64,000 nucleotides of DNA. Origin: Acanthacorydalis orientalis. Taxonomy: Eukaryota; Arthropoda; Insecta; Megaloptera; Corydalidae. The position numbers and the translations under genes were made by a program. This document shows positions 12,646 through 25,240 of the stretch, one piece after another; the first letter of the stretch is position 1, and each line of letters begins with the position of its first letter. The notes beneath the pieces are model-generated. The model was not told where the DNA came from. It was given only the letters and a program-made list of their open reading frames with translations, and did not search any database. The stretch lies in assembly GCA_034766995.1 (NCBI GenBank), contig CM068315.1, positions 37,007,818 through 37,071,817 of the forward strand, in the 5' to 3' direction.

Positions 12646-13152
12646 TAAATAACTTGTATGTCTGTCTCTACACGCCATTAAAGTCTACAAGAATAAAAAT
12701 AAATCATCTACAGAATAAAATATAATGTAATGAAAAGACTAACTATTCGTACATTTTATTATTAATAAACAGTTTTATAAAAATCTAATAGGAATCCAAG
12801 CATCATCTATAATTTTCAAAAAATATGTTTTTAGTATCTAAACATTTGCTATTGACTTTCTGCCATATCATAAAAGCGACCGTTGACTAATTAAAAATTG
12901 AATTCTATCCAACGTTTTGTAATAAGTGTTTTCATAATAAATTTTTCGATACTGAAAATATAAATTTCATTTAAATTCAGAGTTATAACATTTTATTATA
13001 AGTAAAAATTAAAAAATAATATATATTTTTTATATACTTCCAAATCTTGAATTAAATTATATGAAAACATTATATATACATTTTTTGTGAAAGTTATGAT
13101 TTTAGTAAGAAATATATCTGTTAAAAAATTGAACGAACTAAATATATAAGCA
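12561..13152. other. AT-rich gene-free stretch
   Basis: Contains a (TA)n tract at 12598-12641. Otherwise A/T-rich unique DNA up to the piggyBac insertion. Confidence 0.6.
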
Positions 13153-14197
13153 TTAACTCTTTAAAGCCGGACGTAAATGTGGAAATTCATTGATGTTTTC
13201 CAAATAAATTATGGTTTTAGAGCTCTATCTTTTAGATGAGATATTTAAATATCACTAATCTCTTTTTAATGAGACTAAATTTATAACTCTTTCTTTCATC
13301 AGAAAAAAATTATGGTCGTCGAAAATCAGAAAAATCTCAGTTTTTTCATTTGAAAACCTATAAAAATTGTGAACTTGAGAATTAGGTTGAATATTATTTT
13401 TTTCACAAAATTTCATCATTAGAGGAAGCGTATAAAAATTTTGACAACTCTGCGTTCTTCACATGCATTGTAAAAAAAAAAATTCTATATGCAACAGTAT
13501 TTTTTGATTTATTGGTAAGTTAGTTTTTTCCTGACAAAAATTATTTCCTGTCAAAAAAATGAAAAGAAAAATAGTCAAATGGTACAAAATACTTTTCTTC
13601 CATATTTTCGATCTTACAATCTACAACGCATACGGTATTTACTGCCGCGTGAATCGTGTAGAATTGAGTCTTGCTGACTACAAACTCATAATGGCTTTCA
13701 CATATTGTTCAAAAGTTGCTTCAAATGCATCTGCTAAGAGAAGTCCAAATTCATACCGATTACCGATACCGAGAATATAGTTGGATCATGATCAAAGAGC
13801 ACAGTGTGTATTTTGTAAAGCAAATGAAAGAGATCGACGTTCAGATACAAATGTAACCTATATGAAACCGTTTTATGCACACTTGATTGCTTCAAAATTT
13901 TTCACACATAACAGTAATGCTTTTTCTGCAAATTTTCAGTTGTAACCAATTTTTCCACTTCCAATTATATTTTTCCAACCAAAAGATTTGTTTCCTCGAT
14001 CATTATCAACGATTTTCCACAATATATCAGATAAATGTGAAATTTCTAATGACCTATGTGAATTTACAGATTTTTTCTTGTAACCGCCAAATTTACAATT
14101 TTTATTTTATTTGCGAATAAAGTATGTCCAATTAATCGAAAAATATTTGTCAAAATAGTTTAGTACCCTTTTCCCCTTTTCGGCTCCAAAGAGTTAA
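13153..14197 (+). mobile_element. piggyBac-family transposon, internally deleted
   Basis: The element lies between two TTAA sites (13153-13156 and 14194-14197), the target duplication specific to piggyBac transposons. Its ends are imperfect inverted repeats: the left starts CTCTTTAAAGCCGGACG and the right, read inward, CTCTTTGGAGCCGAAAAG. The body is 1,037 bp against roughly 2.4 kb for a complete piggyBac, and only the C-terminal part of the transposase reading frame remains, so most of the gene has been deleted. Transposase plus TTAA plus inverted ends together make this a firm call. It is non-autonomous and probably old. Confidence 0.88.
13559..13911 (+). pseudogene. piggyBac transposase C-terminal fragment
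   Basis: The frame from 13559 reads KWYKILFFHIFDLTIYNAYGIY, which corresponds to the end of the piggyBac RNase H-like domain (typical pattern KWYxKLFFHLLDLAVxNAYxLY). After a TAG stop at 13778 the same frame continues with the cysteine-rich C-terminal domain, RAQCVFCKANERDRR. A single frameshift near 13858 then leads to LCTLDCFKIFHT and a TAA stop at 13909-13911, the canonical C-terminus of the family. This domain binds zinc and helps DNA recognition. The N-terminal half and the three catalytic Asp residues are absent. At least one nonsense and one frameshift mutation make it a pseudogene. Confidence 0.85.
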
Positions 14198-14547
14198 ATA
14201 ATGAAAAATGTTGATTAGTATAAAAAAACAAGTTATTAAGCCTCTTCCACTATTTTTTTACCTTTTTAAAAAATTTTCGTATGAATTCAAATTATACTAA
14301 ATATTTCTTTATACTTATTATATAAATATTTATTGAACAAAATATTTACATTAAATTTTTTTTCATTTTTATGTTAATTTAGTTTTTAAATCACATAAAA
14401 ATGAAAAATGAAACAGTTATATAATGTAAACTCTCACAGGAGTTGAGGGTGGTGTGCTTTTTAAATTTATAAATCATGTTTATTATATAGAAGTGAATGT
14501 AAAGATTATAAAATATTAAATCACATTTTTTATTATTAAAAGTCTAG

Positions 14548-14580
<33 letters not shown>

Positions 14581-15630
14581 TATTTAAAATTAATTTTTAT
14601 TTAAAATGCAGCGTTTTTAATCTAATATATATGAAAAATTAATTATAGTTTCTTATAAGATAATTTCTTATTGATAATAATAGTGAAAAGATACTTGATG
14701 AAAATACATTCTTAAATAATAAAATACGCAATTAACCTTTTATCAAATATAAAAAAAATATTATCTTGAAATACATGAAAATTTAAAACAATGAAGTATT
14801 TTTTTACTTTAAAAATTAATAATGAATTTAAATATATATTACTGAAATGTTTACCTTTTATGGCTGTTATTAATAAAATTCAAGTAGATAAATGATACCG
14901 ATAAATACAATGTATATTTAGAATGAAACCATTAGTTATATGGAAAACTACTGTCATTGCCTCTCAACATTAAACCATTTGTAGATATGTAACAAAACGT
15001 ATTTAAAAACATCTAAAGAAAAACGTGTGCATACAAATTCTTATGTGGGCTATAATATCTATAACATAAAAGGAAAAAAATCGTTATAGTTAATACGAGT
15101 CAACTCAGAAAAATGGCATTAAATCTTCTTTTCAATTTCCGTTGAAAACAGTATCCGTTATAGAGACGATCGTCTAAGGAAGTCTATAAATGTTTCCACC
15201 GCCTTGTTTACTGTGTAAGTCGCTTACAAATGTAAAATTCGGAGCCAGTGGCGCTGTAATACATGTTTTTTTCATTTTTAAATACACGTATTAACTATTC
15301 GCGTCATGGTTTATTCGTGCACTTTTTACGATTCTTCAGTTGTAAATATTTTAATGTTCAAGTTTTATGAAAAGTCTGCAGTTTAAATATTTGTTTTAAT
15401 ATATATTTCGAATATATTCCTTGGAATTTCCAGCACAGTTATGTTATAATATGTATAGATTATAAACAAAAAATATATAAAAATGTTCTATAAAATAGAT
15501 AAATATTTACTGCAATGCACAGGAAATATTCATTGAAAATTATAATTAAAGAAATATATATGTTTTGTAAAAATTTTAATGTTCATTTTTACTTAACAAA
15601 TTTTAAATAGAAATTTCAATACATAATTAT

Positions 15631-15696
<66 letters not shown>

Positions 15697-16128
15697 TTAT
15701 TACATCTTTCTACTTTATATTATAATCAAAAAGGAATAAAATTCGTTCACGCACTTAAAAAAGACGTAAATATAATCATATTACATTTAATATAAAAACA
15801 TTATATTTTTGAAATATTCATATTTCTCAATCCATGATTAGCTTAAAATATGTCATTAGAATAAGTAAAAATGTCCGTTAAAATATTAAAATGAACTTAT
15901 TTTTAGTTATTCTTTTTTCTATTTACAAAGAACTTTTTTTGAATAAGAATAATATTTATTAATAATCAATGCTATTCATTTATTAGAAATTCTTTTCACT
16001 GAATATTAAAAATCAATATTTTGTAATAGAATTGCATTTATTAAAAACATTTTCTTTTTAATAATATTTTTTATTACATATACATACATATCACATACTA
16101 GACAAATAACTTTTCCAGGAATATAGAT
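14198..16128. other. AT-rich gene-free stretch
   Basis: Contains a (TA)n tract with a short CACACA at 14547-14583 and a longer TA tract at 15634-15692. A small mixed-composition patch at about 15100-15270 shows no gene signal. The rest is A/T-rich sequence. Confidence 0.6.
15634..15692. repeat. (TA)n microsatellite
   Basis: TA tract of about 59 bp. Confidence 0.97.
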
Positions 16129-16623
16129 CAGGGGTGGGGAACCTTTCCGTATTGGAATTCCAGATTTAATTAGCTGTAATTAAATAGGACCACATTCAAA
16201 AAACTTCAAATAGATATACTTAAAAATGTACATTATTTTGTAAAAATCCAACTTCTATGTACTTAATAATTTCAAAAAATGAAAACTATTTGTTAATTTC
16301 ATAGTTAACTAATCTTTTAATGACCTGGTTGTGTCTGCTTTTTATTGGGTAGGATTTGAATATTTAGTTGCAGAATGGAGGTCTGCAGAGTCAGTTGAGC
16401 CTCTAGATGGACAGCCATCATTTGTGATCTTAAGGGCGTCTTGTATAGGTTTGGTAGAAGAATCTAAATTCGCATCAATAAGTGGTTGAAAAGCAAGAAA
16501 TCATTTTTCAGAAGATTTAAAAAGAAGTTACACTTAAAAATTTGTCCTGTAAAATTTGGATTCAGTCAAAATGCCGCACTTTGGATACTATAAAGCCACA
16601 GATTCCCCACCACTGTTATAGAC
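16121..16623. mobile_element. hAT-type non-autonomous transposon
   Basis: The 487-bp element at 16129-16615 begins CAGGGGTGGGGAACCT and ends with its complement pattern (inward from the right, CAGTGGTGGGGAATCT). The outer CAG and the G-rich terminal repeats are typical of hAT elements. The flanking 8-mers ATATAGAT (16121-16128) and TTATAGAC (16616-16623) match at 6 of 8 positions, as expected for a decayed 8-bp hAT target duplication. No transposase frame is readable, so it would depend on a hAT transposase supplied elsewhere. The interior is less A/T-rich than its flanks, in line with an insertion. Confidence 0.78.
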
Positions 16624-16831
16624 GACGTACAATGGATATATAACAACAATATTATTATTTATCGATTATTACTCCTGCTTGTACATACATCAATAAATAT
16701 TTAATTAAGTTCCCCTAAAATTCAAGCAATTTTTTTTTAAAGTGTCAAATGTTTAGTTTTATATTAAAGAATTAAAGTACATAAATAAAATAATTTGAAT
16801 TAAGATTGTGTAGAAATATTCTTTGTTAAAA

Positions 16832-16833
<2 letters not shown>

Positions 16834-16874
<41 letters not shown>
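16834..16874. repeat. (TA)n microsatellite
   Basis: TA tract of about 41 bp. Confidence 0.95.
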
Positions 16875-16876
<2 letters not shown>

Positions 16877-17057
16877 TATACTTTTAAAATAAGTATAACA
16901 TGTTTTTAAATTATATTATATTTAAAAATTAAAAAAATATTTTTATTTTTAATGAAAATTCATTTTAGAAAATTAACATATTCTACTGCTATTCTTTAAC
17001 ATCTAAAAAACATTTCAAATGTATAAAATCATATTCATACAGGAAAAAAATCCATAC

Positions 17058-17114
<57 letters not shown>
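17058..17114. repeat. (TA)n microsatellite
   Basis: TA tract interrupted once by TGTA. Confidence 0.95.
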
Positions 17115-17119
<5 letters not shown>

Positions 17120-18122
17120 ATCATTTTCAATTGAAAGTGATTAATTTATTATAAATTTTATTTAAAGAAAAGAAATTTAAACATGTTTAATAAATCAGCA
17201 TATCATTTGAAAAATAATGATTTTTCATACACTTCTCCCTTTTTTTAATAAAAACCTATATTTCTCGTCACTTTGTCCGCAACGAGGCCGTTTGCCTCCG
17301 TCTTGCGAATGTGGTGCATAAGGAAATTTTCACAATGGATACGTTTCAATATTAATTCATTAAGTTTTGTTCTTAGGAATTTTTTGTTTATACATATTAT
17401 GTTGTAAAACCAATATACAGTTTTCCCTTTCTATATTTCTTTCTATTTTCCCGTTAATCTTGACCGGCTATATACTAGTTATTTAATATTTATGAAACAA
17501 TGTCTGACTTTCGATAAATGTGCTAATCATACAACTTATTTTATTTGATAACAAATAAAAATCTACTACGCTCGTGCATTAAAGTTACCATATGAGTCAC
17601 ATGAATTTGACTTCAACTCATACAAGACGATAGATATGCTACGGTTTCGCTTTGATGGAGACATCTCTCTGGAAGCTAAAAGATCATTTTCTTGGCATCT
17701 TTACTTTTCCTGCCAACATTTGCAAATTCGTCTCCATAGTAGTTAGCAAAGCTCTGTATTTCCTTAAGGAATATATTTTTATGTTACGATTTTACGGAAT
17801 TCTTATTTTGTTTGCACAACAGAAATTTACATTTTGTCGGTTTTGTTGAATTTCTACTATATGTTATAGTGTATATATATATATATATATAATTGTAAAT
17901 ATATTTACGTTTATCCCCCATTGAAGGTATTCTGTATTTATTCGCCTCAATGACTCGATTTATTTATTGTTTGTTAGTAAATTATTATCAGTACTTATTT
18001 ATAGTTGTAGTTATTACTGAATATAACTTTTACACTAAAATAAAAATTAACATTTTATCATAATTGGCGATGAAAATGAAATTAATGTTAACTTCATTTA
18101 AAATAGTTATAAGATAATATCA

Positions 18123-18166
<44 letters not shown>

Positions 18167-18623
18167 AATAAATTCAGTAAATACTGTATTAAAAATACTA
18201 ATTTAAAAACAGCTTATTAATGACAATAAGTATTTTCGTTACATTTCATAATACCAGCTTGCTCTTACAATTTCAAGTTAATTTTTAAAAATATTAAATC
18301 AAATCAAAGATCATTCAAGAGTTACATATTTTGCAGTTAATTTTGAATAACAAAATTGTGAGAAATCTTTGTTTTATTATTATATTTAAAAAATAATATA
18401 AACAATATAAAAAATAATATCACCTTTTTCAAAATCATAAAATATTCAAGTAATACTCGTATAAAGATTTATAAACTTTCTTCTTTGAAAAAATTATAAA
18501 CAAAGCTTAAGAGAATTTAAAAAAGATCTATAAGAATCGTTTCAATTCATATTGAAAAATGTTTTTAATATTTAAAAAGATAAATACTATAAACAATTCA
18601 CAAAGTACGAACATTATAATATC

Positions 18624-18626
<3 letters not shown>

Positions 18627-18698
<72 letters not shown>

Positions 18699-18719
18699 GT
18701 GTATATATATATATATATT
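18627..18719. repeat. Compound (TA)n microsatellite
   Basis: Three TA runs separated by a TGTA step and by TTGTGTGTA, about 93 bp in all. Confidence 0.95.
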
Positions 18720-18895
18720 ATAATAATAAACAACACATAAACAACAGTCATAAAAGCAACTATATTAAAGATAATATTTTATTATAATACACAAAAAAAG
18801 ATCCTGATAAAATTTTATGTATCTCGTATGTAACTTTAATGAAACCAAGTTATATAGATTGTGACCTCTCAGTTTTGTTAATATTTGAAAACAAA

Positions 18896-18949
18896 TCTCA
18901 TAAACACAAATATATATATATATATATATATATATCTGTGTTTATGAGA
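18896..18949. repeat. Inverted repeat centred on a TA tract
   Basis: TCTCATAAACACA at 18896-18908 is matched by its exact reverse complement TGTGTTTATGAGA at 18937-18949, with a TA run between. A DNA or RNA hairpin could form. The origin is probably an inverted duplication at the microsatellite. Confidence 0.9.
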
Positions 18950-19333
18950 CATATATATAACTTATAAAATATTAGATAACGAATACATATTTAAATTAAG
19001 AGTTTATATTTTTACTGATATTTCACATTGCAAATTTTGTAATAAAATCATTCATAAAATAATAAATAAAAGAGAACATTAAGTAAAGACTAATCATAAT
19101 TTCTCGAAATAAAGTTAAAATCGCCATTTTCAAACAAAATATATTTATATAATCAAATATTTATGAACTTTAAAATAAAAACAATACGATATTATTTATA
19201 AGCTACGTAATTAATTATTTCATAGTTAGATTAAAAATTTATCAAAATCAAATTTATTAAGCCTTATTAAGAGGATTTAAAGTTTTCATATTATTTTTTA
19301 TTCTGAAAATGAAATAAAAAATCTAAAATACGT

Positions 19334-19335
<2 letters not shown>

Positions 19336-19392
<57 letters not shown>
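19336..19392. repeat. (TA)n microsatellite
   Basis: TA tract of about 57 bp. Confidence 0.97.
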
Positions 19393-19395
<3 letters not shown>

Positions 19396-19849
19396 GATGG
19401 TCTAGTGAATTGATAAATCAGATTTGCGATCAGTGAGCCATTAGTATAGCCAATTGAATGTATTGTGAACCAAGTTGTATCAGCAAGAAAACATATTTTT
19501 ATAATGTATCTATCATATTTTATTTCATATTTAAATAAATAAATATCATTATATTTTGATTCAGTAAGACAAATATTTTTTTAAATAGAAAAACGTACAA
19601 ATAAGTTTTTAAAGCTGTAAACTATCAAAGAATATTAACTTAAATTATAATATATTTTTAATATGTATGTATGATTACCATTTGCATACTTATATAATAA
19701 AAAAGTATTTGGTTTTGTGTGGCAATTTAATTTGTACACACTGTATAAAACGATTTAATAACAGAAGTTATGAATACATATTTTTTTTATCTTAAGTGCT
19801 AAAGAAAAGAATGTAATAGATAGAAAAAACATGTTTGCTTTATTTTTAT

Positions 19850-20175
19850 TGAGCTTTGGACATATGTTTGGATGTCATCCAAGTCAACTACTCTTATCTT
19901 AGTTGCACCCCAGTGAAGATCTAGATATAGCCACCCTCATATTCTACTTAGATATCTCACCCATCCTTTCTCACTAGTCAACATCTTCTTGTGATGCCAT
20001 TTGGATGTCACCCAACCGTAGACAAACCAAGAATGCTGGTGCATAAGTTTAAATGTGTTTTCATGTCCGGTGGTGAACGCGACATTGGCTATTGTGTGTG
20101 ACGTCTTGGTTTTATTGCGTCACTTCCGTTTGGAAATCTCTATATAAAGGATATTCAAATAATACAAAGTTTTTT
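19850..20175 (+). promoter_or_regulatory. Higher-GC island with promoter-like motif order
   Basis: Within this mixed-composition island, on the plus strand, a TGACGTC word (20099-20105), a TGCGTCAC word (near 20117), CTTCCG (near 20124) and TATATAAAGG (20141-20150) follow one another in the order of an upstream-activator plus TATA-box promoter. Known counterparts are CREB/ATF sites, ETS sites and the TATA box. A start site near 20170-20175 would be expected. Near-palindromic words TTGGATGTCATCCAA (19868-19882) and TTGGATGTCACCCAA (20001-20015) repeat 133 bp apart. No gene is recognised downstream, so function is inferred from motifs alone. Confidence 0.35.
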
Positions 20176-21280
20176 TTACTGAATGCAACTAGATATATAG
20201 AATGATTTGTTTATTGTTCTGGAAATAATAGTGTCTTTTTAACAATTTCTTAAATATTTTTTAAATGCTGCTTTTTGTATAATCTAAATCGAAATATTTT
20301 AAGTACCCATTTTTTCAAACAAAATCAACTTTACAAATCAAGCAATCTATCATGATACACAAATACACACACACACACACACATATATATATATGCATGG
20401 AACATGCAAATGATATGAATTGGTCGATTTGTAATGTACATGATACAATTTCTACCACAAAAAATATTTTGTTGTATATCTGAATAAATACTTGAGCTCT
20501 AATATGAGAATTTCAACTTTATTGCAACAAATTAAGTATTTAATAAATTTTATTATAAAAAAAACTTTAGTTCTACTACATAAATAACTTCAACTGGAAA
20601 AAAATATTAGCTTAGATAAAACTAAAATTGCTAGAAATATAATAGTGTTTTATTTTGAAAATTGCAATAAGATACGGTAAATCAAGACTTTCGTTCCTAA
20701 ATTGGAAATACAGTATCAAAATTAAAAATTCATTAAATCAAAGTTCAGTTAAACAGGAGTTCGTTAGATAAGATTTATATACAATACATAAAGATTTATA
20801 ATAAATATTAAATTGCTTAATAAATAGAATATTGCGTAATTGAAACTTATTATTTTCACATTTAAACATGTTTTCACTCTATTTTGATACACTGTCAAAT
20901 TCAGAACTTAATGTTCGTTAGGGTTCATAAAATAGATTTCTTAATGAAAGTTAACACATTCTACAGACTTTAGTTATAACTAAAAGGGCATGTTATAATG
21001 AATTCCAATACTATAAACAGCAAATGTTGTGTAATTAAAAAACTCATTTTGTATTTAAATAATTAGAACATTAATGTGTAAATTGTACTTAAATGAACAT
21101 GTATTGTTAAAGGAAAAATATTTAACGTTTAAAACTATTTAAATACTGAACTGATCACAAAATTAAATACTTATACTGATTTATTAATACATATGCAAAT
21201 TACCACTTTTGTTAAAATACTTTATACTAGTTAAAATAATTTATATTTATTTGATTGAACACAACTGTGTACACACACAC

Positions 21281-21354
<74 letters not shown>

Positions 21355-22241
21355 AGAGGGAGAGAATTATCTACATTAATACTGCTATAATTAAATAAGT
21401 TTATTCGATTGATTGTATGATTATTTAGGTTTTAGAAGCCATCAGTATTTTGAACTATTAGTTTCAATTAATGCTTATAATTTAAAGTTCTGTTAATTAC
21501 CAGCATCACTAATTAACAATTGTACCTTACATATTGTTAATTAGTTCGCCTTAATATTTCGTATCACTAAAAACTATGATTTTTAATGAAGGGCTTTAAT
21601 ATAAAATGAAAAAATATATTTTCAAGTCAAATTACTTAGCAACTAATACTACCTAGTAACTAATTGGATTTATTCCAATAAAAACATATAAATAAGAAAA
21701 TCTCTCATCAAAATGAGACAGATTGAAATAATATTTTAAAATTGAAATAATATTGATAGTTTTAGAAAAGTAAATGAACAGTTATATCTACTTAATGCCA
21801 CTTAATTGCTTTATAAAGAAAAAATTGCATATTTTTCAAATTATATTCATGAGTCTATTTTTTCGAAAACATTTATTAAATAAGTGATAATAATAACATT
21901 AAATAATAATATTTATATTATATGTTAAGAATTAACTGTATATTTGAATCATAATGTAAAAAAAATGTAGTATTAAAAGAGAAACAAATATTGTAATGAA
22001 ACAAAAGTATTATTTTAAGTATTTACATTAATAATTGATTAATAATATCTTTTTATTTCCTCTTAAAAATATTTTTTTCGGAAAAGAAGCTAACATTTTA
22101 AATTAGACACTAATGCTTACTTGAGAAATCGGAAATAAAAAAAATATATTTACCCACAAACCTAAAAAAATAATTGTTTTCTGGAATGAAGAAGTTTAAA
22201 CACTATTTTGAAATACTGATGTGATTATAAATACATATTAG

Positions 22242-22280
<39 letters not shown>

Positions 22281-23390
22281 TATAATTTTGTTTTAATATA
22301 TGAAAAATAATTTCTTAAAATATTCACATAAAACAAAAAGCAGATAGAAAATATTAAGTTAAGACTGATGATTTGTACTTTCGTGACTAGAAAAAAAACA
22401 CGCAATATCAGTCAACACAAACACTCTTTGTATTATAATATTGTTGTGAATCTCAAAAAAGAAACTTTTTAAATAAATTATGTTATTAAAATATTATAAT
22501 AATAGCTACTCCATTGTATAAACTATAAATATTCATTCATTTCCCTTATAAAATAATACTAACAAAAATAGTAACTTTTTAATAATGATTAACTAGCGAT
22601 TAAGTTATTATAATATATTCACGATATAACAAGTCTCATTTACGAAAAATAACGCATATGAAATATAATTATTATGTAAAGATACTCACGCGATTTTATA
22701 CATAATATAATAGTTATTCGTTCGATTTTTTTAAAAAAAATTCGATTTAATAAATGACAATTCACAAATATAATATGTCTGTTTGAAATTTTTATATATA
22801 TACAGATGTATAATAGATAGACATATGCATTTTTATTTAAACAGATTTTTGTAATAATTTACTTTTAAAGAATCCAAAAGTAAATAAAAAATTGTAGTTA
22901 ATAAAAATACGACTACTTATATCTATTATTTACTTTATGAATAAAAGTCATAGGATTATATTTAGTACAACATTAATATTTTCTTACAGTTATTGCAGAT
23001 TTATACTTTTATTATGCTTTTATTAATTTTAATATAAAATATATTAGTAGTTATTAAATTCATCAACTTTGCATGAAAATTAAAAATAAATTTATTAAAA
23101 TGCTTTTACTAATTCTCATACATAAAACAAGTTAGTATTTTTGTTTCGTACTTATTTTAACAGTTACTACGGAAATTCTTATCTATACGGAATGAAAATC
23201 TAACTACAATGAATAATAAATTATTAGTTAATATGCATGTAAAAGTTTCATTTCATTTTAATAGTATCAACTATTAAAAGTCGAGTATCAAATAATTGAC
23301 AACGATTACAAGACAACAGTTTTCTCGGAAGTGAAACTTTAAGCGACAGTATTAATTAGTATTGCTTCTACAGCCTATAAATTCTAGTAG
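20176..23390. other. AT-rich gene-free stretch
   Basis: Contains a CA/TA compound repeat at 20365-20394, a long TA tract at 21271-21349 and a TA run at 22242-22268. All else is A/T-rich unique sequence with no coding frame of note. Confidence 0.6.
21271..21349. repeat. Compound (CA)n(TA)n microsatellite
   Basis: ACACACACAC leads into a TA tract of about 66 bp, followed by GTAGTGAGAGGGAGAGA. Confidence 0.96.
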
Positions 23391-23570
23391 ATTTTAATTA
23401 AATATCTTTGCCGGAGTGGCCGGAATCACACGGTAGCACAATCTATTGTAGAGGATTAGAGTGCATTATAAATAAAATTTATGGCTTGCAGCATATGTTG
23501 TATTTGCATTAAGATTATTAGGCTCCAACAGACAGCATATGGTCTCCCAGTCGAAAACGTAAACTGTGAT
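23391..23570. other. Higher-GC island
   Basis: About 180 bp with words such as GCCGGAGTGGCCGG, in strong contrast to flanks that are almost pure A/T. No open frame or repeat end is present. Possible conserved non-coding element. Confidence 0.32.
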
Positions 23571-24951
23571 CCTATTATACACACCTTATTTTATAAATTT
23601 TGTCCAGTACGGAATTACTATATTTGTATCTTCATCAAGTAACAACAAAAATGTGGTAATGCATGTTCCTATATTAAAATGGAACATTAAACATATACGC
23701 TCATGTACTTTTGTGTGTATATATATATATATGCATAAGATTATTTAAAATCTTTTCTGACAAATTAATAAAATATAGAATTTTAACCTACACTTTTATA
23801 AATTCAATATTTTTCAAAATAATCCTAAATAATAATAATAAAAAAAGAATAATAATAATTCACTTTTAGAAAATTAGTATTTGTTTTATTGAATCATAAT
23901 TATGTTCGTTGCTTTCTTTTATTTATTATAAAATCAAAGCTCTTTTTATCGGTATTTTATATTTTTTCGAACAAAAAACGAGCAGTATTAACACTAAATC
24001 AAATGAATACAGTAGTTATTCTTCTATTTTTATTTAATTCCGAATTAAAAATTAAAGTATAATCACAATTACTGTACAAGCAAAGGTTAATCATATTTAA
24101 AAGTTTATAAAAAATAAATAATAGACTTAAGAAATATAGGCATATATTTTGTTTACACACTAGATAATTAAATTTTATATGTTTCTTTTTAATATATTAG
24201 AATTTAGGAAAAAAATCAAATTATAAATAAAGTAAAGTTAAATATTATATTTTAATCGTTAAGATAAATTTTTGCAAAAATAATATCTCCCATATCCACC
24301 TTTGAAGTTTTCATTGCTATTAGCAAGATAATTATCATAATACAGTGTCTACCACATTTAATTTCACATTTTTGATCAATTTGCCTAATATTGATATATT
24401 TATAAATGAAATCAATTTCAAGTTAATAATCGTATTTATTTTATAATAAATTAATCAAAATAAACCGAAATATTAAAAAAAATAATAAATATAACTTTGA
24501 TATTCACAGAAATTAAAAACCAAATATTATATAAAAATACATGAAAATTAACATCACATAAATCTCTGAACTGAAATATTAAAACTTAAGACAGAAGTAG
24601 AAAAAAAAACAACTTCTAAAACACAATCTGAACCTCAGTTATAGATCCTTAATGATATATTTCTTAGTATTTTTTAAGCATTAACATATATATACATACA
24701 TTTATGAATATATATATATATATATAAATTAGATGTATTAAATAAATAAATTTAAATGAAAAATAATTGACATAATAAATATTTTTGTCATGCGTATTCT
24801 ACACAAAATACAAAACATATTTTTATCACTTAAATAGATTATAAATGCTAAAACCATATAAAAAAAAATGTATAAAAGTCTGATCCCAAATAATTAAAAA
24901 TATTTTTTTAAATTTGACGTTCTTTTCAATATACAAAGTCAACCTTTAATA
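23571..24951. other. AT-rich gene-free stretch
   Basis: No gene is seen. It contains short TA runs (23718-23732, 24708-24725). The 60-codon frame at 23566-23748 is treated as chance. Confidence 0.6.
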
Positions 24952-25240
24952 TTAGGTTAGCAGAAAAAAAATTGTGGTTTTTGTTTTCTGAATTCTAACC
25001 TTATTTCTTTCAATGGAAGTATACTAAAAAAAATGTAAAATCAGTTTTATCGCTTTTTCTTTCATATATCTACTCATTAATCTATATATGACTATTAAGT
25101 TGGTAGGAAAATAATTGGGGTTTTTGTTTTCTGAATTGTAACCTTATTTTTTCAATGAAAGTATACTATTATAAAAAAAAGTAAAATCAGTTGTATCGCT
25201 TTTTCTTGCATATATCTACTCATTAATCTATATATGACTA
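24952..25240 (+). repeat. Two tandem units, each starting with a mariner-like terminal repeat
   Basis: Unit 1 (24952-25094) and unit 2 (25095-25240) are about 145 bp each and closely similar. Each begins with a mariner-type end (TTAGGTTAGCAG or TTAAGTTGGTAGG, then AAAATAATTG-like sequence and about 60 bp of the element's 5' region) and finishes with an unrelated tail ending TATATATGACTA. They directly precede the mariner copy at 25241, which begins with the same end, so three terminal repeats stand head to tail. The arrangement looks like tandem duplication of an element end plus flank rather than three separate insertions. Confidence 0.85.

Larger units (their letters stand above)
16624..19849. 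other. AT-rich gene-free stretch with many TA tracts
   Basis: Holds TA tracts near 16.85, 17.06, 17.87, 18.13, 18.63, 18.91 and 19.34 kb. Two small mixed-composition patches (17255-17340 and 17560-17740) have no recognisable coding content. No gene is supported. Confidence 0.58.

Noticed and set aside
15230..15260. AGCCAGTGGCGCTG as a possible insulator (CTCF-like) site
   Set aside because: The match to the known motif is weak and isolated.
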